DNA from: Phytohabitans sp037414955
Lineage (GTDB): Bacteria; Actinomycetota; Actinomycetes; Mycobacteriales; Micromonosporaceae
Reading direction: 5' to 3'
DNA length: 64,000 bases
NCBI GenBank assembly: GCA_037414955.1
Contig: JBBEWH010000045.1
Coordinates: forward strand, 1-64,000
A model generated the notes under the pieces. It was not told the origin of the DNA and ran no database searches. It was given only the letters and a program-made list of their open reading frames with translations. The position numbers and the translations under genes were made by a program. Shown piece after piece: positions 25,562 through 33,939 of the stretch. The number at the start of each line of letters is the position of its first letter. Within the stretch, counting starts at the first letter, position 1.

Positions 25562-27431
25562 AGACGAGGGGGTCTATCTCCAACTCGATCTCGATCGACC
25601 GTTCCGCCGAGCGGGGGGCGCCGGCGATCGGGCGCGGCCTGCCCACGACGTACCCCTGCGCGAAGTCGACGCCGTACCCGCGGAGCAGGTCGACCGTCTC
25701 CTGGTCGCCGACGTACTCCGCCGCCGTCTGGATGCCGAACGTGCGGCACACCTCGACCAGCGCCCGGACCAGCGTCTGATCCGCCGCCGAGTTGAGGATC
25801 TCGGTGATGAACACCCCGTCGATCTTGACCAGGTCGATCGGGAAGTACTTCAGGTAGGTGAACGAGCCGTACCCCGTACCGAAGTCGTCCAGCGCGAGCT
25901 GGCAGCCGGCCTCCTGGATGCCGCGCGCGAAGTTCAGCGCCTCGGAGAGGTTCCTGATCATCGCGCTCTCGGTGATCTCGAACGTCACCTGGCCCGGGTC
26001 GACCTGGTGCTCGTCCATCAGGTCGCAGACGTAGTTGAGCAGGTCGGGGTCGCGCAGCGACAGCGCCGAGACGTTGACCTGGTAGTGGGCGGTGGGTGGC
26101 CCCTGCGCGATGAGCGCCATCGTGCGGTCGATGACCCACCGGTCGACCGCCGACGTCTCGCCGACCCGTTCGGCGACGTCGAGGAAGGCGGACGGCGAGA
26201 CCGGCTTGCCGGCGTCGTCCAGCGGGCGGAGCAGGATCTCCTGGCGGGTGATCTGGTTGAGCCGCAGATCGAGGATGGGCTGCGTGTAGAGGGTGAAGCT
26301 GTCCGCGGCCACCGCGGCGCGCACCCGGCTGCGACAGAGCTCCTGGCGCTCCTCCGCCTCCGCGGGCTGGTCCAGCGCGTGGAGGGCGGCCCCTTGCGCC
26401 TTGGCGAGCCGCCAGGCGGACTCGCCGTCCACGATCAGGTCGAAGCCGCTGTTGTCGTCCTGGCGCTGGTATCGCACCAGGCCGCCCCACGCGTGCATCC
26501 GCAGCCGGTGCTGCCCGGCGACGAAGGGTTGGGCGCGCAGCCCTTCCACGATGCTCCGGGCCCGCACCGTCGCGGGGCGCAGCGCCGTGTCCGGCATCAG
26601 GATGCCCAGCTCGCGGTCGGCCACCAGCCCGCAGATGTCGGTCGGGCTGGCGATCTTCCGGACGAAAGCGGCCACCCCGGCGGCCAGCCGATCCGCGTCG
26701 ACGGACGCGCCGGGCCCCGCGACCGGCTCGGTGGCGACGATCAGCAGGGCGCCGGTGCCCACCCGCAGCGCCCGGTCGATCTCATCGGCGAACCGGGCCC
26801 GGGTGAGCAGGCCGGTCACCGGGTCCGGCTCGACGAGTGACGCCCGTACCGTCTGGCGGCGCCGCGCCAGCCGGTCGCGTTCGCGCTGGGCCAGCTCCCG
26901 CTCGGTGACGTCTTCGACGGTGGCGACCAGACCGTACGGGTGGTCGTCGGCGTCGACGACCACCTCCAGGAACCCGTGCGCGTACCGAGTGGTGCCGTCC
27001 GGGCGGATCACCCGGCAGGTGAACTCCTTGACCGTCTCCTCGCGCCACGCGACCAGCGCCGCGCGCCGCACCCTGGTCGCGTCGTCCGGGTGCACGGCCG
27101 CGAAGAGCACCCGCGCCGACGGGCGTACCGTCCCCGGGGGCCGGCCGAGGATCAGCGACATCTCGTCGGACCAGGCCAGCTCGCCGGTGTGCCGGACCCA
27201 GGTGACCGCACCGACCTTGGCCAGCTGCGCCGCCCGGACGATCCGGGTCGCCTCGTCGATGCCCGCCGCCAGCGGGTCCTCCGGGTCGACGTCGCCGGCG
27301 ATGTCGCGCCCCTCGGCCGCGGCCTTGGCGCCCTCGCGCCGCACCCAGCGCGCGGTGCGGTTGGCCCGGGCCTGCTCGAGCGGGGTGGGGTCGCGGTCGG
27401 CCGCCAACGCCAGGATGTCGTCGAGGTCCAC
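25557..27431 (-). CDS. PAS domain protein with degenerate GGDEF and EAL domains
   Basis: About 624 aa. An N-terminal unknown region (1-80) precedes a PAS/PAC domain (WVRHTGELAWSDEMSLILG to TVEDVTERE). The GGDEF-like domain has ADREL in place of GGDEF, so it should not be an active cyclase. The EAL domain has QEILLRPL in place of EAL; it keeps NVSALSL, EITESAM, LDDFGTGYGSF and VKIDGVFI, so hydrolysis or c-di-GMP binding is possible. I chose the GTG at 27431 (GGGGAGG 5 nt upstream) over that at 27437. The stop lies in repeat A10. It is third in an operon with an ECF sigma factor. Confidence 0.87.
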   Translation of the reverse strand: MDLDDILALAADRDPTPLEQARANRTARWVRREGAKAAAEGRDIAGDVDPEDPLAAGIDEATRIVRAAQLAKVGAVTWVRHTGELAWSDEMSLILGRPPGTVRPSARVLFAAVHPDDATRVRRAALVAWREETVKEFTCRVIRPDGTTRYAHGFLEVVVDADDHPYGLVATVEDVTERELAQRERDRLARRRQTVRASLVEPDPVTGLLTRARFADEIDRALRVGTGALLIVATEPVAGPGASVDADRLAAGVAAFVRKIASPTDICGLVADRELGILMPDTALRPATVRARSIVEGLRAQPFVAGQHRLRMHAWGGLVRYQRQDDNSGFDLIVDGESAWRLAKAQGAALHALDQPAEAEERQELCRSRVRAAVAADSFTLYTQPILDLRLNQITRQEILLRPLDDAGKPVSPSAFLDVAERVGETSAVDRWVIDRTMALIAQGPPTAHYQVNVSALSLRDPDLLNYVCDLMDEHQVDPGQVTFEITESAMIRNLSEALNFARGIQEAGCQLALDDFGTGYGSFTYLKYFPIDLVKIDGVFITEILNSAADQTLVRALVEVCRTFGIQTAAEYVGDQETVDLLRGYGVDFAQGYVVGRPRPIAGAPRSAERSIEIELEIDPLVS

Positions 27432-27433
27432 CG

Positions 27434-27997
27434 TCACCTCCCCACCCGGAACCCGGCTTCGGCCGCGAGCCGCTCGAGGCGTTGCCGCGCCTCCTGCTTG
27501 TACGCCCGCACGGTGTTGTAGGCGATCGCCAGGATCTCGGCGATCTCCCGGTCGGTCCAGCCGTCCTCGGACATGGCGAAGACCTCGGCCTGCCGCGGCG
27601 GCAGCCGGCGCAGCCAGCTGTCCCGCAGATCCCGGGCCTCCTGGGACGTGGCCGGCGCGGCGAGCAGGCCGGCCGGTACCTCGTCGAGGCTCGCGGTCGC
27701 GTGGCGGCGCCGCCGCGTCCGTTGCGTCATCAGCTTGTTGCGGGCGGTCTTGTACATCCACCCCATCGGCTTCTCGAAGCCGCGCAGGTGTGCCCATTTG
27801 GCGTGCGCCGCGATGAACGCCTCCTGAGCCGCCTCCTGGACCAGATCCTCGTCCGCGCAGAGCGTGCGCAGGAACCGGTGCACCGCGACGAAGTTCTCCC
27901 GGCAGAAGACTTCGAAGCTGGCGTCGAGTTCGGCCTGTTCGTGCTCGGCCGGGGTCGCCGCCGGCGATGGCTGCGCAGCTGTCCCGGCCTCAGTCAT
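27434..27997 (-). CDS. ECF-type RNA polymerase sigma factor
   Basis: A 187-aa sigma factor with region 2 (ENFVAVHRFLRTLCADEDLVQEAAQEAF; GWMYKTARNKL) and region 4 (LPPRQAEVFAMSEDGWTDREIAEILAIAYNTVRAYKQEAR). An Ala/Glu-rich N-terminus precedes region 2. No classic anti-sigma gene is adjacent. Its cistron partners are the small membrane protein upstream (ATGA overlap) and the PAS-GGDEF-EAL protein downstream, which suggests a signalling role. Confidence 0.9.
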   Translation of the reverse strand: MTEAGTAAQPSPAATPAEHEQAELDASFEVFCRENFVAVHRFLRTLCADEDLVQEAAQEAFIAAHAKWAHLRGFEKPMGWMYKTARNKLMTQRTRRRRHATASLDEVPAGLLAAPATSQEARDLRDSWLRRLPPRQAEVFAMSEDGWTDREIAEILAIAYNTVRAYKQEARQRLERLAAEAGFRVGR

Positions 27998-28296
27998 GCC
28001 TCCCCCGCCTTCTTCGCGACGCCCTTCACGACGCCCTTCACAACGCCCTTCGCGACGCCGGTGCGGCGGATCCCGATCTCGACGATCCGGTGCCCGTCAC
28101 TGTCCCGCTCGTCGATCCGCACCAACTGCCGCCGGTTCCCGGCCAGCCGGACCCGCTCGGCGGCCCGGGCCCGCGCCCGTGCCGAGCGTTCCCGTTCCAC
28201 CTGGAGCCGGGTCCGGTGCCGGATGTAGCCCCGCACCAGCCCTCCCACCCCCACTCCCCCACCCAGAGCAGCAACTAACGCAAGTAGGTCGCTCAT
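27994..28296 (-). CDS. Small membrane-anchored protein with KGVV repeats
   Basis: A 100-aa protein. One N-terminal hydrophobic segment (LLALVAALGGGVGVGGLV) precedes a highly basic stretch (RHRTRLQVERERSARARARA), and the C-terminus repeats Lys-Gly-Val-Val four times, from 12-bp DNA tandem repeats at about 28017-28060. GGAGG about 5 nt before the ATG at 28296 supports the start. It overlaps the sigma factor gene by ATGA. No known family; it may be a membrane anchor or sigma modulator, by position only. Confidence 0.72.
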   Translation of the reverse strand: MSDLLALVAALGGGVGVGGLVRGYIRHRTRLQVERERSARARARAAERVRLAGNRRQLVRIDERDSDGHRIVEIGIRRTGVAKGVVKGVVKGVAKKAGEA

Positions 28297-28632
28297 TTTC
28301 GCCTCCAGCATCGTCCCGCATATCACTCTCTGTGGAGGCGTTGATGTAGGGGCAACCGTCCCGAAGAGTTTCCAGTCTATTTCGCGATCATGCAACTAGC
28401 TGCGCAAATTCGCATGATCGGCTTCCGAAACCAATCGAAAGGTGGAGACGACAGTGAATTACTTAATGTAATTGAAGGGACACCGTTCGTCCCCTCAAGT
28501 ACCCGGTTTCGCAATTCCCAAGATTATTCCTCAACTCCCACATGATCAAAGCACCAATCAGGAGTGGGGCCACAGACGACCGGCAATATCACAACATTCC
28601 GACAAACACCACATACCGCACCCCAACAGTGT

Positions 28633-28680
28633 GATCTTGACGCCACACCGTCGCGATAGCGCCGCCAGCGCGCCAAGATC
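28633..28680 (-). repeat. Family C imperfect palindrome, copy 1
   Basis: 48 bp with ends GATCTTGACGCC and GCGCCAAGATC. Its reverse complement matches copy 2 at 38 of 48 positions by eye, so the two are diverged members of one family in opposite orientation, 135 bp apart. Confidence 0.7.
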
Positions 28681-28815
28681 CCCAGCCCCGCTTTGCGCTT
28701 ATGCGGTCGGGCGCCGCCGGTTCTTTGGGGGTGGCTGGTGGGCCAGCGCCTCGATCACCCGCTTCTCCACCGCGCGAGGCAGCATATCGGGCCGCCATCG
28801 CGCGCGGACGTGGGC

Positions 28816-28863
28816 AATCTTGACGTTCTGGCGTCGCTATCACAACGCTGGGGCGTCAAGATT
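28816..28863 (+). repeat. Family C imperfect palindrome, copy 2
   Basis: 48 bp with ends AATCTTGACG and CGTCAAGATT (perfect 10-bp terminal arms). Same length as copy 1 and about 79% identical to its reverse complement. Not related to families A or B by sequence. Confidence 0.72.
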
Positions 28864-29035
28864 CACGAAAGCAACGTCGCGCCTGCGGCGATATGTGGCC
28901 TTTGTTCGCCGGCGGTGTGGCGGTGCGGCGGCGCCCGTCGCCACTGCGGCACCGGCATGAATAGGCCCGACTTGTGTCGCATCCGCATACACGATGCGCC
29001 ATAAACGAGAAGTCGACGTGCGCAGGATGCCGTGA

Positions 29036-29398
29036 TCACGGGGGCTCGAGGCGGAGTTCTTTGATCGAAATGTCCCAGGCGCGTAGTTGGTCCGCCATCA
29101 GGGGCAGGAGGTCGGTGAGGATCGCCGTGACCAGCGGGCCGTCGGCGGGATCCGCCGGTCGCACGTGCAGGGTCCACGCGTCCGCGGGCGGCAGCTCGGG
29201 CGCGTCCATCAGCGCGGCCGCGACGGTCAGGCGGTCGAGCGACTCGGCGGGATAGTCCCGCACCGGCCGCGCCGCCAGCTCGGACAGGTCGAACTGCAAC
29301 AGCAGGCAGCCGGCCCGCGCGCGGGCGTCGTCCGGGTCCATACGCAGCCGCCGCCCGACGAGCAGCAGGTGCTCCAGCCCGGTCAGGGAGTCATCCAC
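29036..29398 (-). CDS. Hypothetical protein (about 120 aa)
   Basis: A soluble, acidic protein rich in Leu, Asp and Pro. The GTG at 29398 is chosen because GGAGG lies 8 nt ahead; the frame is open to 29419. I do not recognise it. It runs divergently from the PadR-type regulator at 29502, and a large palindrome lies between them, so it may be regulated by that PadR. Codon use looks normal for the window. Confidence 0.65.
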   Translation of the reverse strand: MDDSLTGLEHLLLVGRRLRMDPDDARARAGCLLLQFDLSELAARPVRDYPAESLDRLTVAAALMDAPELPPADAWTLHVRPADPADGPLVTAILTDLLPLMADQLRAWDISIKELRLEPP

Positions 29399-29428
29399 GT
29401 CACTCACCTCCAGAAGCACTTGTCGGAC

Positions 29429-29458
29429 GATACGTTACCGATATATCGTCAACGTATC
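29429..29458. promoter_or_regulatory. Nested palindrome, probable PadR operator
   Basis: GATACGTT (29429-29436) and AACGTATC (29451-29458) flank an inner perfect palindrome CGATATATCG (29439-29448). The 30-bp site lies between the hypothetical gene and the PadR gene. It is AT-rich against a GC-rich background, as expected for a PadR or similar dimer site controlling both directions. Confidence 0.6.
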
Positions 29459-29501
29459 AACGACAGAACGAGAGATCGACAGAACGAGGGAGAACACCAC
29501 G

Positions 29502-30071
29502 ATGGGATTCCGCAGAAACATCCACCAGCTCCATGAGGCCCGCCTCCGCGGCTTCGGCTTCGGTCCGCCCTTCCCGCCCGGCGGCTGGGGGCCCGGCCCG
29601 CACGGTCACGGGCGCGGGCGGCACGGCCGCGGCGGCCGCCGGCAGAACGTGCGGGCGGCGGTGCTGGCCCTGCTCAACGAGCGGCCGATGCACGGCTACG
29701 AGATGATCCGCGAGCTGGAGAGCCGCACCGGCGGCATCTGGCGACCGAGCCCCGGCTCGATCTACCCGACGCTCCAGCTGCTCGAAGACGAGGGGCTGAT
29801 CGTCGCGGAGACGGGCGAGGGCCGCAAGCGGTTCGCGCTCACCGACGCCGGTCGCGAGGAGGCGGCGCAGGCCGCCGCGACGCCGGCATGGGAGGAGTAC
29901 GCCGACGACACCGTGTCGCAGGCGCAGGACTTCCGGGACGCCGCGTTCGGGATCATGAACGCGCTCCGCCAGGTCGGCTTCAGCGGCACGCCGGAGCAGC
30001 GCACCCAGGCGCTCGAGGTGCTCAACGAGACCAAGCGCAAGCTCTACGCCATCCTCGCCGAAGCCGAGTGA
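29502..30071 (+). CDS. PadR-family regulator with Gly/His-rich N-terminal extension
   Basis: A 189-aa PadR regulator. Residues 1-45 form a low-complexity Gly/Pro/His/Arg leader (GPGPHGHGRGRHGRGG). The winged helix is NVRAAVLALLNERPMHGYEMIRELE and SPGSIYPTLQLLEDEGLI, with a C-terminal helical dimer region. GAGGGAG precedes the ATG. The His-rich leader could bind metal (inference). Autoregulation through the palindrome at 29429-29458 is likely. Confidence 0.9.
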   Translation: MGFRRNIHQLHEARLRGFGFGPPFPPGGWGPGPHGHGRGRHGRGGRRQNVRAAVLALLNERPMHGYEMIRELESRTGGIWRPSPGSIYPTLQLLEDEGLIVAETGEGRKRFALTDAGREEAAQAAATPAWEEYADDTVSQAQDFRDAAFGIMNALRQVGFSGTPEQRTQALEVLNETKRKLYAILAEAE

Positions 30072-30088
30072 GTCGGGGCGCGCACCCC

Positions 30089-30144
30089 CATGATCAAGGC
30101 GTCCTTCACGTAGCTAGAACTACTTGAAGGACGCCTTGATCTTG
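30089..30144. repeat. Family A palindromic element (A11)
   Basis: Convergent junction of the PadR gene and ispG. Right end GATCTTG instead of GATCATG. Inner arms TTCACGTAG / CTACTTGAA have one mismatch. Confidence 0.94.
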
Positions 30145-30157
30145 GAAAGACGAAGAG

Positions 30158-31327
30158 CTAGTGGACGGTGACCTGCGGGCCGACCAGATCGCGGAGTTCC
30201 TCGGGCAGCTCGGCGCCCATCGCGTCGGCCAGCCGCACGGCCTCCTCGATCAGCGTCTCGACGATCTGCGACTCCGGCACCGTCTTGATGACCTCGCCCT
30301 TGACGAAGATCTGACCCTTGCCGTTGCCGGACGCCACCCCCAGGTCGGCCTCGCGCGCCTCGCCCGGCCCGTTGACCACGCAGCCCATCACCGCGACCCG
30401 CAGCGGCACCGGAAGCCCTTCGAGGCCCGCCGTCACCTGCTCGGCCAGCGTGTACACATCCACCTGGGCGCGCCCGCACGACGGGCAGGACACGATCTCC
30501 AGGCCGCGCTCGCGCAGGCCCAGCGACTCGAGGATCGCGTTGCCGACCTTGACCTCTTCGACCGGCGGCGCGGACAGCGACACCCGGATCGTGTCGCCGA
30601 TGCCCTCGGCGAGCAGCGCGCCGAAGGCGACCGCCGACTTCACGGTGCCCTGGAACGCCGGCCCGGCCTCGGTCACCCCGAGGTGCAGCGGGTAGTCGCA
30701 CTGCTCGGCCAGCTGCCGGTACGCCCGGATCATGACCACCGGGTCGTTGTGCTTCACAGAGATCTTGATGTCGCGGAACCCGTGCTCCTCGAATAGCGAG
30801 CACTCCCACAACGCCGACTCGACCAGCGCCTCGGCCGTCGCCTTGCCGTACTTCTCCAGCAGCCGCTTGTCGAGCGACCCCGCGTTGACGCCGATCCGGA
30901 TGGGGACGCCAGCGTCAGACGCGGCCCGGGCGATCTCACCGACCTTGTCGTCGAACGCCTTGATGTTGCCGGGATTCACCCGGACCGCGGCGCACCCCGC
31001 GTCGATGGCCGCGAAGACATACCGGGGCTGAAAGTGAATATCCGCGATAACCGGAATGCCCGATTTGCGGGCGATAGCCGGCAGCGCGGCGACGTCGTCA
31101 GCCGACGGCACCGCCACCCGCACGATCTGGCACCCGGAGGCGGTCAGCTCGGCGATCTGCTGGAGCGTCGCGTTCACGTCGGCGGTCACCGTGGTGGTCA
31201 TCGACTGCACCGACACCGGCGCACCGCCACCCACCGGCACCGAGCCGACCATGATCTGCCGGCTGGTGCGGCGCGGCGCCAACGGCGGCGGCGGCACCGC
31301 GGGCATGCCAAGAGAAATCGCGGTCAC
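30158..31327 (-). CDS. ispG: 4-hydroxy-3-methylbut-2-enyl-diphosphate synthase
   Basis: A 389-aa IspG (GcpE), the [4Fe-4S] enzyme of the non-mevalonate isoprenoid pathway. TIM-barrel motifs are SVQSMTTTVTADV, PVIADIHFQPRYV and RVNPGNI. The cluster-binding region has VSCPSCGRAQVD and GCVVNGPGEAREAD, providing three Cys and a Glu. The GTG start sits 14 nt after the upstream site-2 protease stop, so dxr, the protease and ispG form one operon as in other actinobacteria. Confidence 0.96.
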   Translation of the reverse strand: MTAISLGMPAVPPPPLAPRRTSRQIMVGSVPVGGGAPVSVQSMTTTVTADVNATLQQIAELTASGCQIVRVAVPSADDVAALPAIARKSGIPVIADIHFQPRYVFAAIDAGCAAVRVNPGNIKAFDDKVGEIARAASDAGVPIRIGVNAGSLDKRLLEKYGKATAEALVESALWECSLFEEHGFRDIKISVKHNDPVVMIRAYRQLAEQCDYPLHLGVTEAGPAFQGTVKSAVAFGALLAEGIGDTIRVSLSAPPVEEVKVGNAILESLGLRERGLEIVSCPSCGRAQVDVYTLAEQVTAGLEGLPVPLRVAVMGCVVNGPGEAREADLGVASGNGKGQIFVKGEVIKTVPESQIVETLIEEAVRLADAMGAELPEELRDLVGPQVTVH

Positions 31328-31340
31328 GGACGGATCACCC

Positions 31341-32615
31341 CTAGAAGAGCTGGATCGGGTTGACGATATCGGCGGCGACGGTCAGCAAGGTGAAGCCGCC
31401 GAAAATCAGGATGACCACGTACGTGACCGGCATGAGCTTGAAGTAGTCGACCCGGCCCGGGTCCGGGCGGCCCAGCCGCGCGTAGACCCAGAACCGCACC
31501 CGCTCAAACCACGCGATCGCGATGTGCCCGCCGTCGAGGGGGAGCAACGGCAGCAGATTGAACACGCCGATGAAGAAGTTCAGCGCGGCCAGCAGCAGCA
31601 CGAACGACGGCCACTCGTTGCGCTCGACCAGCTCACCGCCGATGCGGCTGGCGCCGACGACGCTGATCGGCGTCTCCGGGTCGCGCTCGCCGCCGCTGAG
31701 GGCGGACCACAGCGCGGGAATCTTCTCCGGGAACTTCTTGAGCGCGGTGAAGGTGCCCTCGAACATGAACACGGTCTGGTCGGCGGCCTTGCCGATGCCA
31801 CCGATCGGACCGGCGGTGCTCTTCGGGATCTCCGGCGTGATGCCGAGCATGCCGACCTTCTCCAGGTCGGCCGGGGTGATGTCCTCGGCGGAGCGGTCGG
31901 GGTCGGCGTCGATGACCGACTGCTTGACCCGCTCGGCGACCGGCAGCGTCACCGACTTGGTCTCGCTCACCCCGTCGCGCTCGAACGTCACCGAAATGGC
32001 CTGTCCCCCGGACGCCCGGATGCTCGCGGTCAACGCGTCCCACCCGACGACCGGCTGGCCGTTCAGCGCGGTGATCACGTCACCGGACTGGAGGCCCAGC
32101 GCGGTCGCGGCGCTCTGCGGGTCGGTGCCCGGCACGCAGGCCCGCTGGCGGCCGGTCTCCGGGTCGACGCTGAACGCCGTCGACACGCACGAGGTGACCT
32201 CGGCCACCGTCACCGGCTCGGACTGCAGCTTGTTCTCGTCGCCCAGGGGGACGAACGCGAACAGCCCCCACAGGATCACCACACCGAGCACGAAGTGGGT
32301 GGCGGAGCCGGCGGACATCACGATCGTGCGCTTCCACACCGGGTAGCGCCACATCGCCCGTTTCTCGTCCTCCGGCGCGACGTCGTCGTCCTGCGGCGTC
32401 ATCCCGACGATCTTCACGAACCCACCGGCCGGGATCGCCTTCAGGCCATACTCCGTCTCGCCGCGCCGGAACGACCACAGCGTCGGTCCGAAGCCCGCGA
32501 AGAAGCGGGTGACCTTCATCCCGAACATCTTGGCCGTGCCCATGTGACCGGCTTCGTGAAGGCAGACCGAAACGAAGATGCCCAGCGCGAACAGGACAAT
32601 CCCGAAGATCTCCAT
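31341..32615 (-). CDS. rip1: Site-2-type intramembrane zinc metalloprotease (RseP/Rip1-like)
   Basis: A 424-aa M50 protease. The HEAGH zinc motif is in the first membrane helix (residues about 21-25), a PDZ domain occupies about 180-250 (LGLQSGDVITALNG), and the third ligand lies in NLLPLLPLDGGH. It cleaves anti-sigma factors in the membrane in related bacteria. I chose the ATG at 32615 (AAGGAG 5 nt upstream); it overlaps the dxr stop by one base. The TTG at 32618 is an alternative. Confidence 0.94.
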   Translation of the reverse strand: MEIFGIVLFALGIFVSVCLHEAGHMGTAKMFGMKVTRFFAGFGPTLWSFRRGETEYGLKAIPAGGFVKIVGMTPQDDDVAPEDEKRAMWRYPVWKRTIVMSAGSATHFVLGVVILWGLFAFVPLGDENKLQSEPVTVAEVTSCVSTAFSVDPETGRQRACVPGTDPQSAATALGLQSGDVITALNGQPVVGWDALTASIRASGGQAISVTFERDGVSETKSVTLPVAERVKQSVIDADPDRSAEDITPADLEKVGMLGITPEIPKSTAGPIGGIGKAADQTVFMFEGTFTALKKFPEKIPALWSALSGGERDPETPISVVGASRIGGELVERNEWPSFVLLLAALNFFIGVFNLLPLLPLDGGHIAIAWFERVRFWVYARLGRPDPGRVDYFKLMPVTYVVILIFGGFTLLTVAADIVNPIQLF

Positions 32616-33868
32616 CAAGCTCCTTCACCGATGAGCGCACCAATGAGCGCATGGGCATGGGTGCGCGCCCACGACTCGGCGGCGAGCACCTCCTCGACGG
32701 TACCTGGTTCTGGATAGTCGGGGGCCTCGTCCAGCACTCGTTCGAGAGTCGCCACGATGCCGAGGAACGGCAGCCGGCCAGCCACGAACGCGGCCACGCA
32801 CTCCTCGTTCGCCGCGTTGAAGATCGCCGGCCGGCAGCGGCCGACCCGGCCCGCCTCCTTCGCGAGCCGGACCGCCGGGAACGTCTCGTCGTCCAACGGG
32901 GTGAACTCCCACGTGTGCGCGGCGGTCCAGTCCACCGCCGCCGCCGCATCGGGCACCCGGTCCGGCCAGCCCAGCGCGAGCGCGATCGGCAGCCGCATGT
33001 CCGGCGGGCTGGCCTGGGCGAGCGTCGATCCGTCGACGAACTCCACCATCGAGTGGATCACCGACTGCGGGTGCACCATGACCTCGATCCGGTCATAGGG
33101 CACGTCGAACAGCTCGTACGCCTCGATCACCTCGAGCGCCTTGTTGACCATGGTCGCCGTGTTGATCGTGACGACCGGCCCCATGTTCCACGTCGGGTGG
33201 GCCAGCGCCTGCTCGGGCGTGACGTCCGCGAGCTCCGCGCGGCTCCGGCCGCGGAACGCGCCGCCGCTCGCCGTCAGCACCAGCCGGCGCACCTCGCCCG
33301 CCGCGCCGCCGCGCAGGCACTGCGCGAGCGCGGAGTGCTCGGAGTCGACCGGCACGATCTGCCCCGGCCGCGTCACCGCGGCCCTGACGAGCGGGCCGCC
33401 GGCGACGAGCGACTCCTTGTTGGCCAGCGCGAGGGTACGCCCAGCGCGGAGCGCCGCGAGCGTGGGCGCGAGCCCGAGCGAGCCCACGACCCCGTTCAAC
33501 ACGATGACGTTCCCACCGCCCTCCCCGACGGCCGCCGGCCACTCCGCCAGCTCCGTCATGGCGTCCGGCCCGGCGAAGATCTTCGGGATCCGGAAGTCTC
33601 CGGTGGCGTACCCGCGACGCGACGCCTCGGCGTAGAAGGCCAGCTGCAGATCCTGCGCGGCCGACGCCTTGGCGACGCCCACCGCCTCGACCTGAAGCTC
33701 CAGCGCCTGCGCGGCGAGCGCCTCGACGTTGCCCCCACCCGCACCTAACGCCACCACGCGAAACCGGTCGGGGTTCCGCCGCACGATATCGATCGCCTGC
33801 GTCCCAATGGATCCCGTCGAACCAAGCAGCACTATCTCCCGCACCGCACCATTCTCCCCCACCACCAA
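32615..33868 (-). CDS. dxr: 1-deoxy-D-xylulose-5-phosphate reductoisomerase
   Basis: A 417-aa DXR: NADPH fold IVLLGSTGSIGTQAID, ALANKESLVAGG, the metal/substrate site VDSEHSA, LTASGGAFRG and HPTWNMG; the C-terminal domain ends AALIGEGA-like. It makes 2-C-methylerythritol 4-phosphate. The GTG at 33868 has GGGAGGG 4 nt upstream next to repeat A12; a GTG at 33844 (MREIVLLGSTG) is also reasonable. First gene of the dxr-protease-ispG operon. Confidence 0.95.
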   Translation of the reverse strand: MVVGENGAVREIVLLGSTGSIGTQAIDIVRRNPDRFRVVALGAGGGNVEALAAQALELQVEAVGVAKASAAQDLQLAFYAEASRRGYATGDFRIPKIFAGPDAMTELAEWPAAVGEGGGNVIVLNGVVGSLGLAPTLAALRAGRTLALANKESLVAGGPLVRAAVTRPGQIVPVDSEHSALAQCLRGGAAGEVRRLVLTASGGAFRGRSRAELADVTPEQALAHPTWNMGPVVTINTATMVNKALEVIEAYELFDVPYDRIEVMVHPQSVIHSMVEFVDGSTLAQASPPDMRLPIALALGWPDRVPDAAAAVDWTAAHTWEFTPLDDETFPAVRLAKEAGRVGRCRPAIFNAANEECVAAFVAGRLPFLGIVATLERVLDEAPDYPEPGTVEEVLAAESWARTHAHALIGALIGEGA

Positions 33869-33875
33869 ACCCTCC

Positions 33876-33931
33876 CATGATCAAGGCGTCCCTCAAGTCG
33901 TTAGAACGACGTGGGGGACGCCTTGATCATG
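33876..33931. repeat. Family A palindromic element (A12)
   Basis: Tandem minus-strand junction, between the MMPL transporter stop and the dxr start. Inner arms CTCAAGTCG / CGACGTGGG. On the minus strand its last bases run into the GGGAGGG that could serve dxr translation. Confidence 0.94.
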
Positions 33932-33939
33932 GAGGAGCG

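Larger units (their letters stand above)
28297..29035. other. 740-bp gene-free, less GC-rich region
   Basis: No convincing gene. The frame at 28472-28960 lacks a sensible start, RBS and codon bias, and its product is low-complexity basic sequence. The left half (28330-28630) is clearly richer in A and T than the genes around it, which hints at a foreign or regulatory stretch. It contains the two family C palindromes and presumably the promoters of the sigma operon. A weak match to the family A end (ACATGATCAAAGC near 28540) is not enough to call. Confidence 0.6.

Noticed and set aside
28297..28420. ECF-type promoter (GGAAAC with a CGTC-like -10) ahead of the sigma operon
   Set aside because: GGAAAC is present on the minus strand but the spacing and -10 fit are poor; too weak to call.
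28540..28560. ACATGATCAAAGCACC resembling a family A end
   Set aside because: Only about 11 bases match and no partner arm is present; could be chance.
28472..28960. Open frame of 162 codons in the 740-bp gene-free region
   Set aside because: No RBS, poor composition (Arg/Ala/Ser runs), overlaps both family C palindromes, and codon third positions do not show the strong GC bias of real genes nearby.
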